Shown here piece by piece: positions 7,839 through 19,422 of a stretch of 64,000 bases of DNA. A program made the position numbers and the translations under genes. The notes under the pieces are model-generated. The model was given only the letters and a program-made list of their open reading frames with translations. It was not told the origin of the DNA and searched no databases. The stretch comes from Streptomyces sp. NRRL F-5126 (lineage in GTDB: Bacteria > Actinomycetota > Actinomycetes > Streptomycetales > Streptomycetaceae), in contig NZ_JOFZ01000013.1 in assembly GCF_000721265.1 (NCBI RefSeq), positions 112,280-176,279 on the forward strand, in the 5' to 3' direction. How positions within the stretch are numbered: the first letter of the stretch is position 1; the number at the start of each line of letters is the position of its first letter.

Positions 7839-9092
7839 ATGAGCGACAGCCCAGCCCCCCTCGCGGACCCGCACATCGCCTTCGATCCGGCCGAAGGCCG
7901 CCGGGACGTCGTCGTCCTCGGCTCCACGGGCTCCATCGGCACCCAGGCCATCGACCTGGTCCTGCGCAACCCCGACCGGTTCCGTGTCACCGCGCTGTCC
8001 GCCGCGGGCGGCCGGGTGGCCCTGCTCGCCGAGCAGGCCAGGCGGCTGCGGGTCGCGGCCGTCGCCGTGGCGCGCGAGGAGGCCGTGCCCGCGCTCAAGG
8101 AGGCGCTGGGGGCCGAGTACGGACCCGGTGAGACGCTCCCCGAGATCCTCGCCGGCCCCGACGCGGCCGGCGACCTGGCCGCCTCCGCGTGCCACACGGT
8201 GCTCAACGGCATCACCGGTTCCATCGGCCTCGCCCCCACGCTCGCCGCGCTCAAGGCGGGGCGCACGCTCGCGCTCGCCAACAAGGAGTCGCTCATCGTC
8301 GGCGGCCCGCTGGTCAAGGAGCTCGCCGCGCCGGGGCAGATCATCCCCGTCGACTCGGAGCACGCGGCGCTCTTCCAGGCGGTTGCCTGCGGCACCAGGG
8401 CGGATGTGCGCAAGCTCGTCGTGACCGCGTCGGGCGGCCCGTTCCGCGGCCGCACGCGCGCCGAACTCGCCGAGGTGACGCCGAAGGACGCGCTCGCCCA
8501 CCCCACCTGGGCGATGGGCCCGGTGATCACCGTGAACTCGGCGACGCTCGTCAACAAGGGCCTCGAAGTGATCGAGGCCCACCTGCTGTACGACATCCCG
8601 TTCGAGCGCATCGAGGTCGTCGTCCACCCGCAGTCGTACGTCCACTCGATGGTGGAGTTCACGGACGGCTCGACGCTCGCCCAGTGCACCCCGCCCGACA
8701 TGCGCGGCCCCATCGCGGTCGGGCTCGGCTGGCCGCGGCGCGTGCCGGACGCGGCGCCCGCGTTCGACTGGACCAAAGCGTCGACGTGGGAGTTCTACCC
8801 GCTCGACACGGAGGCCTTCCCGTCCGTGGGGCTCGCCCGGCACGTCGGCGCCCTGGGCTCCACCGCGCCCGCGGTCTTCAACGCGGCGAACGAGGAGTGT
8901 GTGGAGGCGTTCCTGAGCGGCCGGCTGCCGTTCAACGGCATCATGGACACCGTCACCGAGGTCGTCGCGGAACACGGCGAGCCGGACCGGGGAACCCGGC
9001 TCACCGTCGCGGACGTCCTCGAAGCAGAGGCCTGGGCGCGCGCCCGGGCCGGGGAACTCGCACGGAAGGCCACGGCGGAGGCTCGCGCATGA
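7839..9092 (+). CDS. dxr: 1-deoxy-D-xylulose 5-phosphate reductoisomerase
   Basis: Second step of the MEP isoprenoid pathway: DXP plus NADPH gives 2-C-methyl-D-erythritol 4-phosphate. The NADPH-binding GSTGSIG lies ~30 residues in. The metal and substrate residues are in [22 protein letters not shown] and [19 protein letters not shown], and the closing-loop region [12 protein letters not shown] is intact. 417 residues from ATG 7839; ATG 7830 is an alternative. A -10-like AAGAAT lies 7 bases before 7839. Its stop overlaps the rseP start (ATGA), so the two are translationally coupled. ispG, a later step of the same pathway, lies two genes down. Confidence 0.97.
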   Translation: MSDSPAPLADPHIAFDPAEGRRDVVVLGSTGSIGTQAIDLVLRNPDRFRVTALSAAGGRVALLAEQARRLRVAAVAVAREEAVPALKEALGAEYGPGETLPEILAGPDAAGDLAASACHTVLNGITGSIGLAPTLAALKAGRTLALANKESLIVGGPLVKELAAPGQIIPVDSEHAALFQAVACGTRADVRKLVVTASGGPFRGRTRAELAEVTPKDALAHPTWAMGPVITVNSATLVNKGLEVIEAHLLYDIPFERIEVVVHPQSYVHSMVEFTDGSTLAQCTPPDMRGPIAVGLGWPRRVPDAAPAFDWTKASTWEFYPLDTEAFPSVGLARHVGALGSTAPAVFNAANEECVEAFLSGRLPFNGIMDTVTEVVAEHGEPDRGTRLTVADVLEAEAWARARAGELARKATAEARA

Positions 9093-10390
9093 CGATTCTG
9101 TTGACGGTCATCGGCATAGTCATCTTCGCCGCCGGGCTGCTGTTCTCCATCGCCTTCCACGAGTTCGGCCACCTGTCGACCGCGAAGATGTTCGGCATCC
9201 GGGTACCGCAGTACATGGTCGGCTTCGGGCCGACGATCTTCTCGCGGAAGAAGGGCGACACCGAGTACGGCTTCAAGGCCATCCCGATGGGCGGCTACAT
9301 CCGCATGATCGGGATGTTCCCGCCGGGCCCCGACGGCCGGATGTCGTCGCGCTCCACGTCGCCGTGGCGCAGCATGATCGAGGACGCACGCTCGGCGGCC
9401 TTCGAGGAGATGCAGGAGGGCGACGAGGAGCGCCTCTTCTACACGCGCAAGCCGTGGAAGCGCGTGATCGTGATGTTCGCCGGCCCGTTCATGAACCTTG
9501 TCCTGGCCGTCGTGATCTTCTTCGGCGTCGCGATGACGTACGGCTTCCAGACGCAGACCACCGAGGTCGGCGGCGTGCAGCAGTGCGTGATCTCGCAGAG
9601 CGCCAAGCGCCAGACGTGCAAGCCGGGCGACCCGCAGTCGCCGGCCGCCAAGGCGGGGCTGCACAAGGGCGACAAGATCGTCGCCTTCGACGGCCGCAAG
9701 GTGGACGACTGGGACACCCTGTCCGACCGGATCCGCAAGACCATCGGCCCCGCCACGATCACCGTGCGGCGCGACGGCCACGAGCAGGTGCTCCACGCGA
9801 GCCTGCTGAAGAACACCGTGGCCGAGAAGGACTCGAACGGCGACGTGGTGCCCGGCAAGTTCGTGCCCGCCGGCTACCTGGGGTTCGCGGCCCAGACGAA
9901 GATCGTCCCGCTGTCCTTCGGCGAGTCCGTCGACCGCATGGGCGGGATGATCAGCGACAGCGTCAGCCGGCTCGTGGACCTGCCGTCCAAGATCCCCGGC
10001 CTGTGGGGCGCGGCCTTCGAGGGCAAGCAGCGCGCCGCGGACTCGCCGGTCGGCGTGGTCGGCGCCGCGAGGATCGGCGGCGAGGTGATGACGCTGCACG
10101 TGCCCGCCGAGAGCCAGATCGCGATGTTGCTGTTCCTGCTCGCCGGGTTCAACCTCTCGCTGTTCCTGTTCAACATGGTGCCGCTGCTCCCGCTGGACGG
10201 CGGGCACATCGCGGGCGCCCTCTGGGAGGCCCTGCGGCGCAATCTCGCACGCGTGTTCTCCCGGCCGGACCCGGGCCCGTTCGACGTCGCGAAGCTCATG
10301 CCCGTGGCCTACGTGGTGGCAGGCGTCTTCGTCTGCTTCACCGCACTGGTCCTGATCGCGGACGTCGTGAACCCAGTCAAGATCACCTGA
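9089..10390 (+). CDS. rseP: site-2 (RIP) zinc metalloprotease, M50 family
   Basis: 433-residue intramembrane protease of the RseP/RasP/Rip1 type, which cuts anti-sigma factors or signal-peptide remnants within the membrane. The first transmembrane helix carries the zinc motif HEFGH. A PDZ domain spans roughly residues 180-270. The C-terminal membrane part has the third zinc ligand in [11 protein letters not shown] 9089 overlaps the dxr stop by 4 bases, a linkage conserved in actinobacteria. A strong terminator follows at 10436-10464. Confidence 0.93.
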   Translation: MTILLTVIGIVIFAAGLLFSIAFHEFGHLSTAKMFGIRVPQYMVGFGPTIFSRKKGDTEYGFKAIPMGGYIRMIGMFPPGPDGRMSSRSTSPWRSMIEDARSAAFEEMQEGDEERLFYTRKPWKRVIVMFAGPFMNLVLAVVIFFGVAMTYGFQTQTTEVGGVQQCVISQSAKRQTCKPGDPQSPAAKAGLHKGDKIVAFDGRKVDDWDTLSDRIRKTIGPATITVRRDGHEQVLHASLLKNTVAEKDSNGDVVPGKFVPAGYLGFAAQTKIVPLSFGESVDRMGGMISDSVSRLVDLPSKIPGLWGAAFEGKQRAADSPVGVVGAARIGGEVMTLHVPAESQIAMLLFLLAGFNLSLFLFNMVPLLPLDGGHIAGALWEALRRNLARVFSRPDPGPFDVAKLMPVAYVVAGVFVCFTALVLIADVVNPVKIT

Positions 10391-10435
10391 CGGACGCGGC
10401 GGCCGGAAAAAAGGGCCGCCACTTCCCCGGTGACG

Positions 10436-10464
10436 GCAGCCGGACACCTCTGGTGTCCGGCTGC
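10436..10464 (+). terminator. Rho-independent terminator after rseP
   Basis: Perfect 13-bp stem GCAGCCGGACACC with loop TCT, followed by TTACTTTT. It separates the dxr-rseP unit from ispG. Confidence 0.9.
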
Positions 10465-10583
10465 TTACTTTTGAGTGGACGGGGCCCGGTGGGTGTGACC
10501 TCCCGGCGGACGGTGGCGTAATCTCGGTGCCCGGAGCCCGCCGATCTCGGGACCAGGATCCACACTTGGGGTTGCAACAGCAG

Positions 10584-11738
<1,155 letters not shown>

Positions 11739-11776
11739 CCCGGGCCCAGGCCCGGACGGCCGGGCACAACCGCCAG

Positions 11777-11824
11777 GACGAGTCCCGTGCGCCACCCGCG
11801 AGGGTGGGCGGCACGGGACTCGTC
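11777..11824 (+). terminator. long hairpin after ispG
   Basis: A 14-bp perfect outer stem (11777-11790 with 11811-11824) encloses a further GCCACCC/GGGTGG pairing. No T-tract. Likely the ispG transcription end. Confidence 0.7.
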
Positions 11825-11895
11825 GCCGCGTGCGGCCCCTGACAGGCGCCCGAGGCCGGCGGCGGCCGCGGGAGGCGCGGACGGGAACCGGCGGG

Positions 11896-11901
11896 TACAG
11901 T
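11896..11901 (+). promoter_or_regulatory. -10-like hexamer before GNAT gene
   Basis: TACAGT, 35 bases before the chosen GTG at 11936. A GTGAGG ribosome-binding-like sequence lies between them at 11923-11928. Confidence 0.35.
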
Positions 11902-11935
11902 GCGCAGACAAGCAGACCGTACGGTGAGGCCCCAC

Positions 11936-12781
11936 GTGTTGACGCAGACCACCACCCGGGTCCTCGACCCCAGCGAACTCGGCGACGCCCTCGCGATCCT
12001 GGAGAGCGATCCCGTCGAGAACGCGTTCGTGGCATCCCGCGTGCAGGTCGCCGGGCTCGACCCGTGGCGCCTCGGCGGCGAGATGTGGGGCTGGTACACG
12101 GACGGCCGGCTGCGCTCCCTGTGCTACTCGGGCGCCAACCTCGTGCCCATCCGCGCCACACCCGAGGCCGTGCGCGCCTTCGCCGACCGCGCACGCAGGG
12201 CCGGCCGCCGCTGCTCCTCCATCGTCGGACCCGCCGAGCCGACCGCGCTCCTGTGGCGGCTGCTCGAGCCGTCCTGGGGCCCGGCCAGGGAAGTCCGCGC
12301 GCACCAGCCGCTGATGGTCACCGACCGCCCGTCCGCCGAGATCGAATCCGACCCGTACGTCCGCAGGCTCGGCAAGAACGAGATAGAAACGATCATGCCC
12401 GCCTGCGTCGCCATGTTCACCGAGGAGGTCGGCGTCTCACCGCTGGCCGGCGACGGCGGCCTCCTCTACCAGGCCCGCGTCGCCGAACTCGTCGGCTCGG
12501 GGCGCGCCTTCGCCCGAATCGAGGACGGCCGGGTGGTCTTCAAGGCCGAGATCGGCGCCGCCACCCCGCGCGCGTGCCAGATCCAGGGCGTCTGGGTCGA
12601 CCCCGCGTACCGGGGCAGGGGCCTGTCCGAGACGGGAATGGCGGCCGTCGTGCGCTACGCGCTGGCCGATGTCTCACCCGTCGTCAGCCTCTACGTCAAC
12701 GACTTCAACACCGCCGCCAGGGCGTCCTACCGGAGGGTGGGATTCAGTGAGGTGGGCGCCTTCATGAGCGTCCTGTTCTGA
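11936..12781 (+). CDS. GNAT acetyltransferase with N-terminal DUF4081-type domain
   Basis: 281 residues. The N-terminal half ([28 protein letters not shown]) matches the DUF4081 domain found fused to GNAT domains in actinobacteria. The C-terminal half is a GNAT fold with the acetyl-CoA loop [18 protein letters not shown] and a typical end ([19 protein letters not shown]). I chose GTG 11936 because GTGAGG lies 7 bases upstream; earlier GTGs at 11900 and 11924 are possible. Substrate unknown. Its position between ispG and proS suggests a housekeeping role. Confidence 0.85.
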   Translation: MLTQTTTRVLDPSELGDALAILESDPVENAFVASRVQVAGLDPWRLGGEMWGWYTDGRLRSLCYSGANLVPIRATPEAVRAFADRARRAGRRCSSIVGPAEPTALLWRLLEPSWGPAREVRAHQPLMVTDRPSAEIESDPYVRRLGKNEIETIMPACVAMFTEEVGVSPLAGDGGLLYQARVAELVGSGRAFARIEDGRVVFKAEIGAATPRACQIQGVWVDPAYRGRGLSETGMAAVVRYALADVSPVVSLYVNDFNTAARASYRRVGFSEVGAFMSVLF

Positions 12782-12796
12782 AAGTAGGGTTCGGCC

Positions 12797-13387
12797 ATGC
12801 CGATCACCCCAGGGAACGCCCCGAGGACACCGCACGTACAGGTGGGCCCCATCGACCTCGTCGCGCGCGTGGACGACGCGCTCGCCGTGCAGGCGCTCGC
12901 CTTCGGGCTCAGCGAGGAGGAGATCGGCGTACGGCACCACATCGTGCTGCGCCACCTCATGTACCCCGGCTGCCGCTCCCTCGGCGCGACCACGCCCGAG
13001 GGCCGGCTCGTCGGCTTCGTGTACGGGCTGCCCAACGACCGCGCCCACTGGTGGTCCACCGTCGTGGAGCCCTATCTGCGCAGGCAGGACGCCAACAGCT
13101 GGCTCGACGACGTGTTCGTCATCACCGAGCTGCACGTCCACCCCTCGTTCCAGGCGCAGGGCATCGGCAGGGAGCTGATCACCGCGATCACCGACGGCGT
13201 CCCCCAGCCGCGTTCCATCCTCTCCGCCATCGACGTCGAGAGCCCCGCCCGCCGCCTGTACCGCTCCCTCGGCTACCGCGACCTCGCCCGCCAGGTGCAC
13301 TTCCCCAGCGCTCCGCGGCCGTACGCCGTGATGGGCGCGCCGCTGCCGCTGCCGCGCAAGCACTCCCCGGCGCCCGCAACGGATTAA
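12797..13387 (+). CDS. GNAT-family N-acetyltransferase
   Basis: 196 residues with one GNAT domain: the beta4 strand [20 protein letters not shown] carries the acetyl-CoA pyrophosphate loop (Q-x-x-G-x-G), followed by [19 protein letters not shown]. It begins 15 bases after the previous GNAT gene stops, so the two are probably co-transcribed, though they are not close copies. Substrate unknown. Confidence 0.85.
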   Translation: MPITPGNAPRTPHVQVGPIDLVARVDDALAVQALAFGLSEEEIGVRHHIVLRHLMYPGCRSLGATTPEGRLVGFVYGLPNDRAHWWSTVVEPYLRRQDANSWLDDVFVITELHVHPSFQAQGIGRELITAITDGVPQPRSILSAIDVESPARRLYRSLGYRDLARQVHFPSAPRPYAVMGAPLPLPRKHSPAPATD

Positions 13388-13470
13388 CGCCGGGCGGCGG
13401 CCCCCGGTTACCCTCCTGCCACACGCCCGGCCAAGCCGCAGGCAACCGACGCAACGCAGGAGTGCACCCC

Positions 13471-15177
13471 ATGTCCCGGACCCGGATCCAGCGCATGTCC
13501 CGTCTCATGGCCAAGACACTGCGCGAGGAGCCGGCGGACGCGGAGACACTCAGCCACAAGCTCCTCGTGCGCGCCGGGTACGTGCGGCGCACGTCGGCCG
13601 GCATCTGGACGTGGCTGCCGCTCGGCAAGAAGGTGCTGGACAACGTCGCGCGCGTGGTGCGCGAGGAGATGGACGCCTTCGGTGCGCAGGAGGTCCTGCT
13701 GCCCGCGCTGCTGCCCAAGGACGCCTACGAGGTGAGCGGGCGGTACGAGGAGTACGGCGACCTGCTCTTCCGCCTGAAGGACCGCAAGGGCGCGGACTAC
13801 CTGCTCGCGCCGACCCACGAGGAGATCTTCACCCAGGTCGTCAAGGACCAGTGCACGTCCTACAAGGACCTGCCGGTGATCCTCTACCAGATCCAGACCA
13901 AGTACCGCGACGAGGCACGCCCACGCTCCGGCGTCCTGCGCGGCCGCGAGTTCCTGATGAAGGACTCGTACTCGTTCGACACGGCGGACGACGGCCTCGC
14001 CGAGTCGTACGCACTGCACCGCGAGGCGTACCGGGCGATCTTCGCCCGTCTCGGCGTCGACTACCGGATCGTCTCGGCGGTGTCGGGCGCGATGGGCGGG
14101 TCGGCGTCGGAGGAGTTCCTCGCGCCCGCCGCGGCGGGCGAGGACACCTTCGCGGACTGCCCGGCCTGCGAGTACGCGGCGAACACGGAGGCGGTCGCGT
14201 TCAAGGCTGCGGTCCACGCGGCCGCCGCCCCGGGGCCCGTCGAGGAGCTCGACACCCCGGACACGCCGACGATCGAGGCGCTCGCCGCGCACCTCGGCGT
14301 CCCGGCCTCGGCGACGCTGAAGAACCTGCTGGTCAAGGTGGACGGCGAGATCGTCGCGGTGGGCGTGCCCGGCGACCGCGAGGTGGACCTCGGCAAGCTG
14401 GGGGAGCATCTGGCGCCCGCGGAGGTCGAACTCGTCACGGCGCAGGACTTCGAGGGCAGGCCCGACCTGGTACGCGGCTACGTCGGCCCGCAGGGTCTCG
14501 ACATCCGCTACATCGCGGACCCGCGCGTCGCGCCCGGCACGGCGTGGGTGACGGGTGCCAACAAGCCGGACACGCACGCGCGCGACGTCGTCGCGGGGCG
14601 GGATTTCCAGGTGGACGACTACCTGGACGTCGTCGTGGTCGAGGAGAGCGACCCGTGCCCGGCGTGCGGAGCGGGCCTCAGGCTCGACCGCGCGATCGAG
14701 GTCGGTCACATCTTCCAGCTGGGCCGCAAGTACGCGGATGTCTTCCAGCTCGACGTCCTCGGCCGTGACGGCAAGCCGGCGCGGGTCACCATGGGCTCCT
14801 ACGGCCTCGGCATCTCCCGCGTCGTCGCCGCGCTCGCCGAGCAGACGGCGGACGGGCAGGGCCTGTGCTGGCCGCGCGAGATCGCCCCCGCGGACGTCCA
14901 CGTGGTCGCGGCGGGCAAGACGGCCCAGACCGAGCTGGCCCTGCGGGCGGCCGAGCAGCTCGCGGCTGCGGGCCTGCGCGTACTCGTCGACGAGCGCCAG
15001 GGCGTCTCGCCCGGCGTGAAGTTCACGGACGCGGAGCTGATCGGCGTGCCGACGATCCTGGTGGCGGGCCGCCGCGCGGCCGAGGACGTGGTGGAGCTGA
15101 AGGACCGCCGCACCGGCAAGCGCGAGGAACTCGCCCTCACGGACGCCGTGACGGCGCTGTCCACGCTCACGGCGTAG
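13471..15177 (+). CDS. proS: prolyl-tRNA synthetase (bacterial type)
   Basis: 568 residues; attaches proline to tRNA-Pro. Class II synthetase motifs are visible: motif 1 region ([16 protein letters not shown]), motif 2 ([21 protein letters not shown]) and motif 3 ([14 protein letters not shown]). A YbaK-like editing insertion between motifs 2 and 3 (about residues 225-380) marks the bacterial form. The anticodon-binding domain is at the C-terminus. AGGAG lies 8 bases before ATG 13471. Confidence 0.97.
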   Translation: MSRTRIQRMSRLMAKTLREEPADAETLSHKLLVRAGYVRRTSAGIWTWLPLGKKVLDNVARVVREEMDAFGAQEVLLPALLPKDAYEVSGRYEEYGDLLFRLKDRKGADYLLAPTHEEIFTQVVKDQCTSYKDLPVILYQIQTKYRDEARPRSGVLRGREFLMKDSYSFDTADDGLAESYALHREAYRAIFARLGVDYRIVSAVSGAMGGSASEEFLAPAAAGEDTFADCPACEYAANTEAVAFKAAVHAAAAPGPVEELDTPDTPTIEALAAHLGVPASATLKNLLVKVDGEIVAVGVPGDREVDLGKLGEHLAPAEVELVTAQDFEGRPDLVRGYVGPQGLDIRYIADPRVAPGTAWVTGANKPDTHARDVVAGRDFQVDDYLDVVVVEESDPCPACGAGLRLDRAIEVGHIFQLGRKYADVFQLDVLGRDGKPARVTMGSYGLGISRVVAALAEQTADGQGLCWPREIAPADVHVVAAGKTAQTELALRAAEQLAAAGLRVLVDERQGVSPGVKFTDAELIGVPTILVAGRRAAEDVVELKDRRTGKREELALTDAVTALSTLTA

Positions 15178-15665
15178 CGCCGGCCGGCGGCAGGCGGCAC
15201 CGGCGCAGGCCCGGAGCCCCGGCCGCATCGCCGCCGGCAGGTGCGGCAGCTCGTGACGGCGGGGGCCCGGAGCCGCCCGTGAGCCGCGCGACCGGGCCGC
15301 CGGTCCCGGTCTTCTCGGCAACCGGCCGCGGCCGCGTCGTGCCCCAGCCCGTCCCGGCCTTCGAGGGCGCCCGGCGCCCGATGGTCCCACGCGGAGATCG
15401 CCCACGCGGTGGGCAACCGAGCCGCCGGTCCCGTTTGGGCGTCCAGCGGCGACCGCGTTGTGCCCCAGCCCGTTTCCGGCCCGCAGGGCCCAGTCGCCCC
15501 GCGGGTACATGCGCAGGGCGGCCGTAAGGCCGGGTCGTTCCCGCTCGCGGGTCCGGCGGGGGTGGTGGTCGGGCCGTCGTGCGCGTTCAGCGCCCTGCTC
15601 CCACGGGCTCCCCGGTGCCGGGCGTGTGCCGTGCGTGGCCCGGGACGACGGCCCCGTGCCGCGGA
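15178..15665. other. 488-base gap between proS and the APH-like gene
   Basis: No convincing gene on either strand between the converging proS and 15666 genes. The open frames here are arginine/proline-rich shadows. It contains a diverged direct repeat (15296-15359 and 15421-15481) and no clear terminator. Confidence 0.6.
15296..15481. repeat. diverged direct repeat, ~125-base period
   Basis: Copy one 15296-15359 and copy two 15421-15481. Both start with GCCGCCGGTCCCG and end with a shared ~25-base block containing GTGCCCCAGCCCGT, with diverged sequence between. They look like an old tandem duplication in non-coding DNA. Confidence 0.6.
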
Positions 15666-16565
15666 CTACAGCCAGCTCGCGTACTCCAGGAGCACTTCCG
15701 CCGTGGAGCCCCGGCCCGCGCGTGCCGCGCGGGTGCCGGACTCCACCGCGCGGAACAGCGTCCACGACCGCAGCCTGTCCCGGTCCACATCGAGCGAGTC
15801 CGCCAGGCGCCGCATGCGGCGCCTGGCGGAGGACGCGCCCGTGTCCGAGGCGATCAGGTCCTCGACGCGGTCGCGTGCCAGCCGCGCCAGGTCGTACGCG
15901 CGCTCGCCCACCACCGGCTCGGGGCCCACCGCGAGCCACGGGGCCCGCTCGCCCGCCAGGACCTTGCCCTGCCGGAAGGCGCCGTGCAGCAGCAGCGACT
16001 CGTCCGCCGTGGCGAGCATCGCCTCGCGCGCCCGCAGCGCCGCGTCCACCAGTGCCTCTGGGCCGTCCCCGGCGCGCATCACCCGCGCCTCGCGGCCCGT
16101 GCGCTCCTCGACGGTCTCGAAGGCATGCCCCGCGGGGGGCTCCACCCACAGCCTGCGGATCGTGCCCGCGGCCTCGAGCAGCGCCTTCGCGTCCGGCAGC
16201 GAGCGCAGCGAGACCTCCGGGCGCAGCCGTTCGAGCAGCAGCGCGCCGTCGTCGTCGGCGCCCGTGTCGTACGTCTCGACCGCGCCCCAGCCCTTCCAGT
16301 GAGTGAGCGCCGCCCGCTCGGCGGCCGGCTCCGCGAACGGCGGCGCGACCTTGAGCGCGGCAGGCGCGGCCGCGCCTGCCCTGCGCACCAGCAGCACCAG
16401 GCTGTCCCGGCCGCCCGGCGCCACCACCCGCTCGACGTCGAGTCCCCGACGCGCCACCACGTCCGCCACGATCTCGGGCAGCCTGGCGAGCCATGGGCCC
16501 GCCCCGGGGGCGGCGTTCCTCTCGCCGAGCGCACGCGCCAGCCGCCGAGGCGGTTCGAAAGCCAT
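15666..16565 (-). CDS. APH(6)/hydroxyurea kinase-fold protein, probable pseudokinase
   Basis: 299 residues matching the aminoglycoside/hydroxyurea kinase (APH_6_hur) family, which phosphorylates streptomycin-like drugs. The nucleotide-binding Lys may remain (ALKV, Lys72), but catalytic positions are changed. The loop normally HGDLHxGN reads HGAFRQGK (residues 194-201), losing the catalytic Asp and the metal-binding Asn. The later DPKxxxGDPxYD motif reads GPEPVVGERAYD, with Gly214 in place of the metal Asp. It is therefore unlikely to be an active kinase, despite a full-length, undisturbed frame. It is third in a minus-strand set with two ferritin-like genes, 37 bases after the second. Confidence 0.75.
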   Translation of the reverse strand: MAFEPPRRLARALGERNAAPGAGPWLARLPEIVADVVARRGLDVERVVAPGGRDSLVLLVRRAGAAAPAALKVAPPFAEPAAERAALTHWKGWGAVETYDTGADDDGALLLERLRPEVSLRSLPDAKALLEAAGTIRRLWVEPPAGHAFETVEERTGREARVMRAGDGPEALVDAALRAREAMLATADESLLLHGAFRQGKVLAGERAPWLAVGPEPVVGERAYDLARLARDRVEDLIASDTGASSARRRMRRLADSLDVDRDRLRSWTLFRAVESGTRAARAGRGSTAEVLLEYASWL

Positions 16566-16602
16566 ACGTCCTTGGGGTCCTTCCGCCTTGCGGTCCGCGC
16601 GG

Positions 16603-17040
16603 TCAGGCCCGCTCGGCGAGCCCAGGAAAGGCTACGCCGGACCCCCGCCAGCGGGCCGCACGCACCGCCGCGTCGCTCAGCGCCGCCGCCGCGTCGCTCC
16701 GCGCGTCGCCCGTGGCCGCACGCACCAGGTCCGAGTAGACGTCCGCGACCTTCTCCTCGAGCCGCGCGGCGAGCCGCACGGCCGAGTCCCGGTCCGTCAC
16801 GGGGAACGGCAGGTCGTACGCGGCGGCCGCCGCCTTCGGCGTACCGCCGAGGGCGCGGACGGCGCGTCGCAGCGCGTCCCGCCGCGCCAGGTGCGCGGTG
16901 TACGCCGCGTTCGCCTCGGCGCGCCCGGCACTGCCGACGCGACCGCCGACCACGCCGTACCCGTACACCGCCGCGTGCTCGGCCGCGAGCGCCGCCTGGG
17001 TGGCGTCGAGCAGGCCCTTGTCCTTGGTGGCGTCGGTCAT
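16603..17040 (-). CDS. DUF4439 ferritin-like protein
   Basis: 145 residues, almost all helical, matching the DUF4439 ferritin-like family: AALAAEHAAVYGYGVVGGRV, then AHLARRDALRRAVRALGG and RLEEKVADVYSDLVRAATG. The Glu/His spacing in the first helix suggests a four-helix bundle, but I cannot confirm a metal site. Its ATG overlaps the stop of the upstream lipoprotein gene by 4 bases (ATGA), indicating coupling and possibly a shared complex. Function unknown. Confidence 0.75.
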   Translation of the reverse strand: MTDATKDKGLLDATQAALAAEHAAVYGYGVVGGRVGSAGRAEANAAYTAHLARRDALRRAVRALGGTPKAAAAAYDLPFPVTDRDSAVRLAARLEEKVADVYSDLVRAATGDARSDAAAALSDAAVRAARWRGSGVAFPGLAERA

Positions 17041-17594
17041 GACGAGGCTCCCCCGGACAGCAGGTAGGCATGGACCGCGTCGGCGGCGGCCACCGAAGCG
17101 AGCAGCCGCGCCAGCTCGGGGGGCGCGTCCAGGAGGGCGGCGGTCTGCGCCTTCCCCGCGTGCCGCTCCGCGGTGACGAGCGATCGCACCGCCTCGGCCG
17201 CGTCCGCCGGGACCGCGCCGCCGCGCGAGCCGGCCTCGGCGGCGGGCGCCGACGCCGACACGGAGGCCGACGAGGACGCGGACGCCCGGGGCGCGCCGCC
17301 CGCGGGGGCGAGCGCCTTCACGTGCTCGGCCACCGCGGACCGCAGCGGCGCCAGCCGCGCCTTCTGCTCGGGGTGGCGGGCGATGACCGCGTCGTACCGG
17401 TCGAGGAGGGTCGTGCTGGTGGCCGCGGTGCGCGTGCGCAGTGCGCGCACCGCCGCCGCGGACACCCGTTCGCGGCGGCCGTCCGCCGGCGGCTCGCCCT
17501 GCCCCGAGGAGGTGCAGCCCGCCAGCAGGGCGGCCGCGGCCGTCGCCCCGGCGCCGGTCAGGGCGCGTCTGCGTGTCGTCCCGTCTCGCCCCAC
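17037..17594 (-). CDS. Tat-type lipoprotein with ferritin-like helices
   Basis: 185 residues. The N-terminus is a twin-arginine lipoprotein signal: TTRRRALTGAGATAAAALLAGC, with RRR followed by a lipobox LLAGC (lipidated Cys). The mature part has long Ala/Arg-rich helices (TSTTLLDRYDAVIARHPEQ, AAEHVKAL, AERHAGKAQTAAL) around a Ser/Ala linker, resembling the DUF4439 partner encoded directly after it. GTG 17594 has GGAGG 5 bases upstream. Likely anchored outside the membrane, where Tat export suggests folding or a cofactor before export. Function unknown. Confidence 0.7.
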   Translation of the reverse strand: MGRDGTTRRRALTGAGATAAAALLAGCTSSGQGEPPADGRRERVSAAAVRALRTRTAATSTTLLDRYDAVIARHPEQKARLAPLRSAVAEHVKALAPAGGAPRASASSSASVSASAPAAEAGSRGGAVPADAAEAVRSLVTAERHAGKAQTAALLDAPPELARLLASVAAADAVHAYLLSGGASS

Positions 17595-17800
17595 ATGCGC
17601 CTCCTCGGCAGTCGCTGCACTGCCGCGGAGGCCGCCGGGCAGAGCTGTGCGGTGATCTTCGCTGGCGAGCGTACCCGCGGTACCCGGCCGGTGGGCGGCA
17701 ACACCCCTGCGGACCGGATACCCTTTGGGACTGGCAGGTCGGCACCGTTCCGGCCGGACGACGTCACGACAACAGCACACGCGGCCGAGGAGTCACCCGG

Positions 17801-18298
17801 ATGAGCACCACCCAGAGCGACAGGCTGCGCGGGCTGCTGGAACCGCTCGCCGGCGCGCAGGGCCTCGACCTGGAGGAGGTCGAGCTCGCCAGAGCGGGCA
17901 GGTACCGCGTGCTGCGGGTCGTGGTCGACTCCGATGAGGGCGTGGACCTGGACACCGTCGCCGAGCTGACCCGCACCGTTTCCGCGCGGCTCGACGAGAC
18001 GGACGCCATGGGCGACGAGCAGTACCAGCTCGAAGTGACCTCGCCAGGCGCCGAGCGCCCGCTGACCGAGCGCCGCCACTACGCGCGCGCCGTCGGCAGG
18101 CTCGCGAGGATCCGGCTCCGCGAGGGCGGCGAGGTCGTGGCCAGGATCCTCTCGGTGGACGACGAAGGACTCGACGTCGAGGTGCCGGGCGTGAAGGGCC
18201 GCAAGGCCACCGCGCGCCGCCTCGGCTTCCCCGAGATCGCGAAGGCGCGCGTCGAGGTCGAGTTCAACCGCAAGGACAAGAGCAAAGAGGAGGCGTAG
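17801..18298 (+). CDS. rimP: ribosome maturation factor
   Basis: 165 residues; RimP helps mature the 30S subunit. The N-terminal alpha/beta domain ([39 protein letters not shown]) ends in the motif [20 protein letters not shown], followed by the SH3-like C-terminal domain. GAGG lies about 8 bases before ATG 17801. It opens the nusA-infB operon, 2 bases before nusA. The 206-base gap to the divergent lipoprotein gene holds the promoters; a palindrome GTACCCGCGGTAC sits at 17671-17683. Confidence 0.95.
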   Translation: MSTTQSDRLRGLLEPLAGAQGLDLEEVELARAGRYRVLRVVVDSDEGVDLDTVAELTRTVSARLDETDAMGDEQYQLEVTSPGAERPLTERRHYARAVGRLARIRLREGGEVVARILSVDDEGLDVEVPGVKGRKATARRLGFPEIAKARVEVEFNRKDKSKEEA

Positions 18299-18300
18299 CC

Positions 18301-19338
18301 GTGGACATCGATGTGAAGCTCCTGAGGGGCTTGGCACATGAGAAGGAGATCCCCTTCGAGCTGCTGGTCGAGGCGATCGAGTCGGCCCTCCTCATCGCGT
18401 ACCACCGCACCGAGGGAAGCCGCAGGCACGCGCGCGCCGAGCTCAGCAGGGAGTCCGGCCACGTCACGGTGTGGGCCATGGAGGACCCGGCCGACCTGGA
18501 GGAGGGGCAGGAGCCCAAGGAGTTCGACGACACCCCGTCCGACTTCGGCAGGATCGCCGCCACCACCGCGCGCCAGGTCATCCAGCAGCGGCTGAAGGAC
18601 GCGGAGAACGACGTGACCTTCGGCGAGTACGCGCGCCGCGAGGGCGACGTCGTCGCCGGCCAGGTACAGCAGGGCAAGGACCCGAAGAACGTCCTGGTCA
18701 AGCTGGACGACAAGCTGGAGGCCATTCTCCCCGTCCAGGAGCAGGTCCCGGACGAGGAGTACACCCACGGCCTGCGCCTGCGCACGTACGTGGTGCGTGT
18801 CGCCAAGGGCGTGCGCGGCCCCTCCGTGACGCTCTCCAGGACGCACCCCAACCTGGTGAAGAAGCTGTTCGCGCTCGAGGTGCCGGAGATCGCCGACGGG
18901 TCGGTCGACATCACCGCGATCGCCCGCGAGGCGGGCCACCGTTCCAAGATCGCGGTGCGGTCGATGCGGTCGGGCCTGAACGCGAAGGGGGCGTGCATCG
19001 GCCCCATGGGGGCGCGGGTGCGCAACGTGATGGCCGAGCTGCACGGCGAGAAGATCGACATCGTGGACTGGTCGGACGACCCGGCCGAGATGGTGGCGAA
19101 CGCCCTGTCACCCGCGCGGGTGACCAAGGTGGAGATCGTCGACCTCGCCGCGCGCAGCGCGCGGGTGACCGTGCCCGACTACCAGCTCTCGCTGGCGATC
19201 GGCAAGGAGGGGCAGAACGCCCGTCTGGCGGCCCGGCTCACCGGCTGGCGCATCGACATCCGCCCCGACACGGAGCACCAGGACGACGCCGGCGAGGCCG
19301 GAGCGCCGCACGACGGGATGCCCGCCGACCGGGACTGA
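18301..19338 (+). CDS. nusA: transcription termination/antitermination factor NusA
   Basis: 345 residues. N-terminal RNA-polymerase-binding domain ([18 protein letters not shown]), S1 domain ([19 protein letters not shown]) and two KH domains ([39 protein letters not shown]). It lacks the acidic repeats of the E. coli protein, as normal in actinobacteria. GTG start 2 bases after rimP. Acts in pausing, termination and rRNA antitermination. Confidence 0.97.
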   Translation: MDIDVKLLRGLAHEKEIPFELLVEAIESALLIAYHRTEGSRRHARAELSRESGHVTVWAMEDPADLEEGQEPKEFDDTPSDFGRIAATTARQVIQQRLKDAENDVTFGEYARREGDVVAGQVQQGKDPKNVLVKLDDKLEAILPVQEQVPDEEYTHGLRLRTYVVRVAKGVRGPSVTLSRTHPNLVKKLFALEVPEIADGSVDITAIAREAGHRSKIAVRSMRSGLNAKGACIGPMGARVRNVMAELHGEKIDIVDWSDDPAEMVANALSPARVTKVEIVDLAARSARVTVPDYQLSLAIGKEGQNARLAARLTGWRIDIRPDTEHQDDAGEAGAPHDGMPADRD

Positions 19339-19411
19339 CGGCTTTCGGCCGACCCCTGGCGTGCGGCCGTCCGGAATCTTGCCCCGCAGGGATGAGATCG
19401 GTGTGGAGAGG

Positions 19412-19417
19412 TAGACT
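19412..19417 (+). promoter_or_regulatory. -10-like hexamer before ylxR
   Basis: TAGACT 5 bases before ATG 19423: a good -10 match predicting an internal, leaderless start for ylxR within the nusA-infB operon. Confidence 0.45.
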
Positions 19418-19422
19418 TGTTG

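Noticed and set aside
13408-16494. 1028-codon minus-strand frame across proS and beyond
   Set aside because: Runs opposite proS and through the APH gene in another frame; composition is that of shadow translation.
15666-16565. Streptomycin or hydroxyurea resistance kinase
   Set aside because: Catalytic HGD and DPK positions are replaced, so enzymatic resistance is unlikely.
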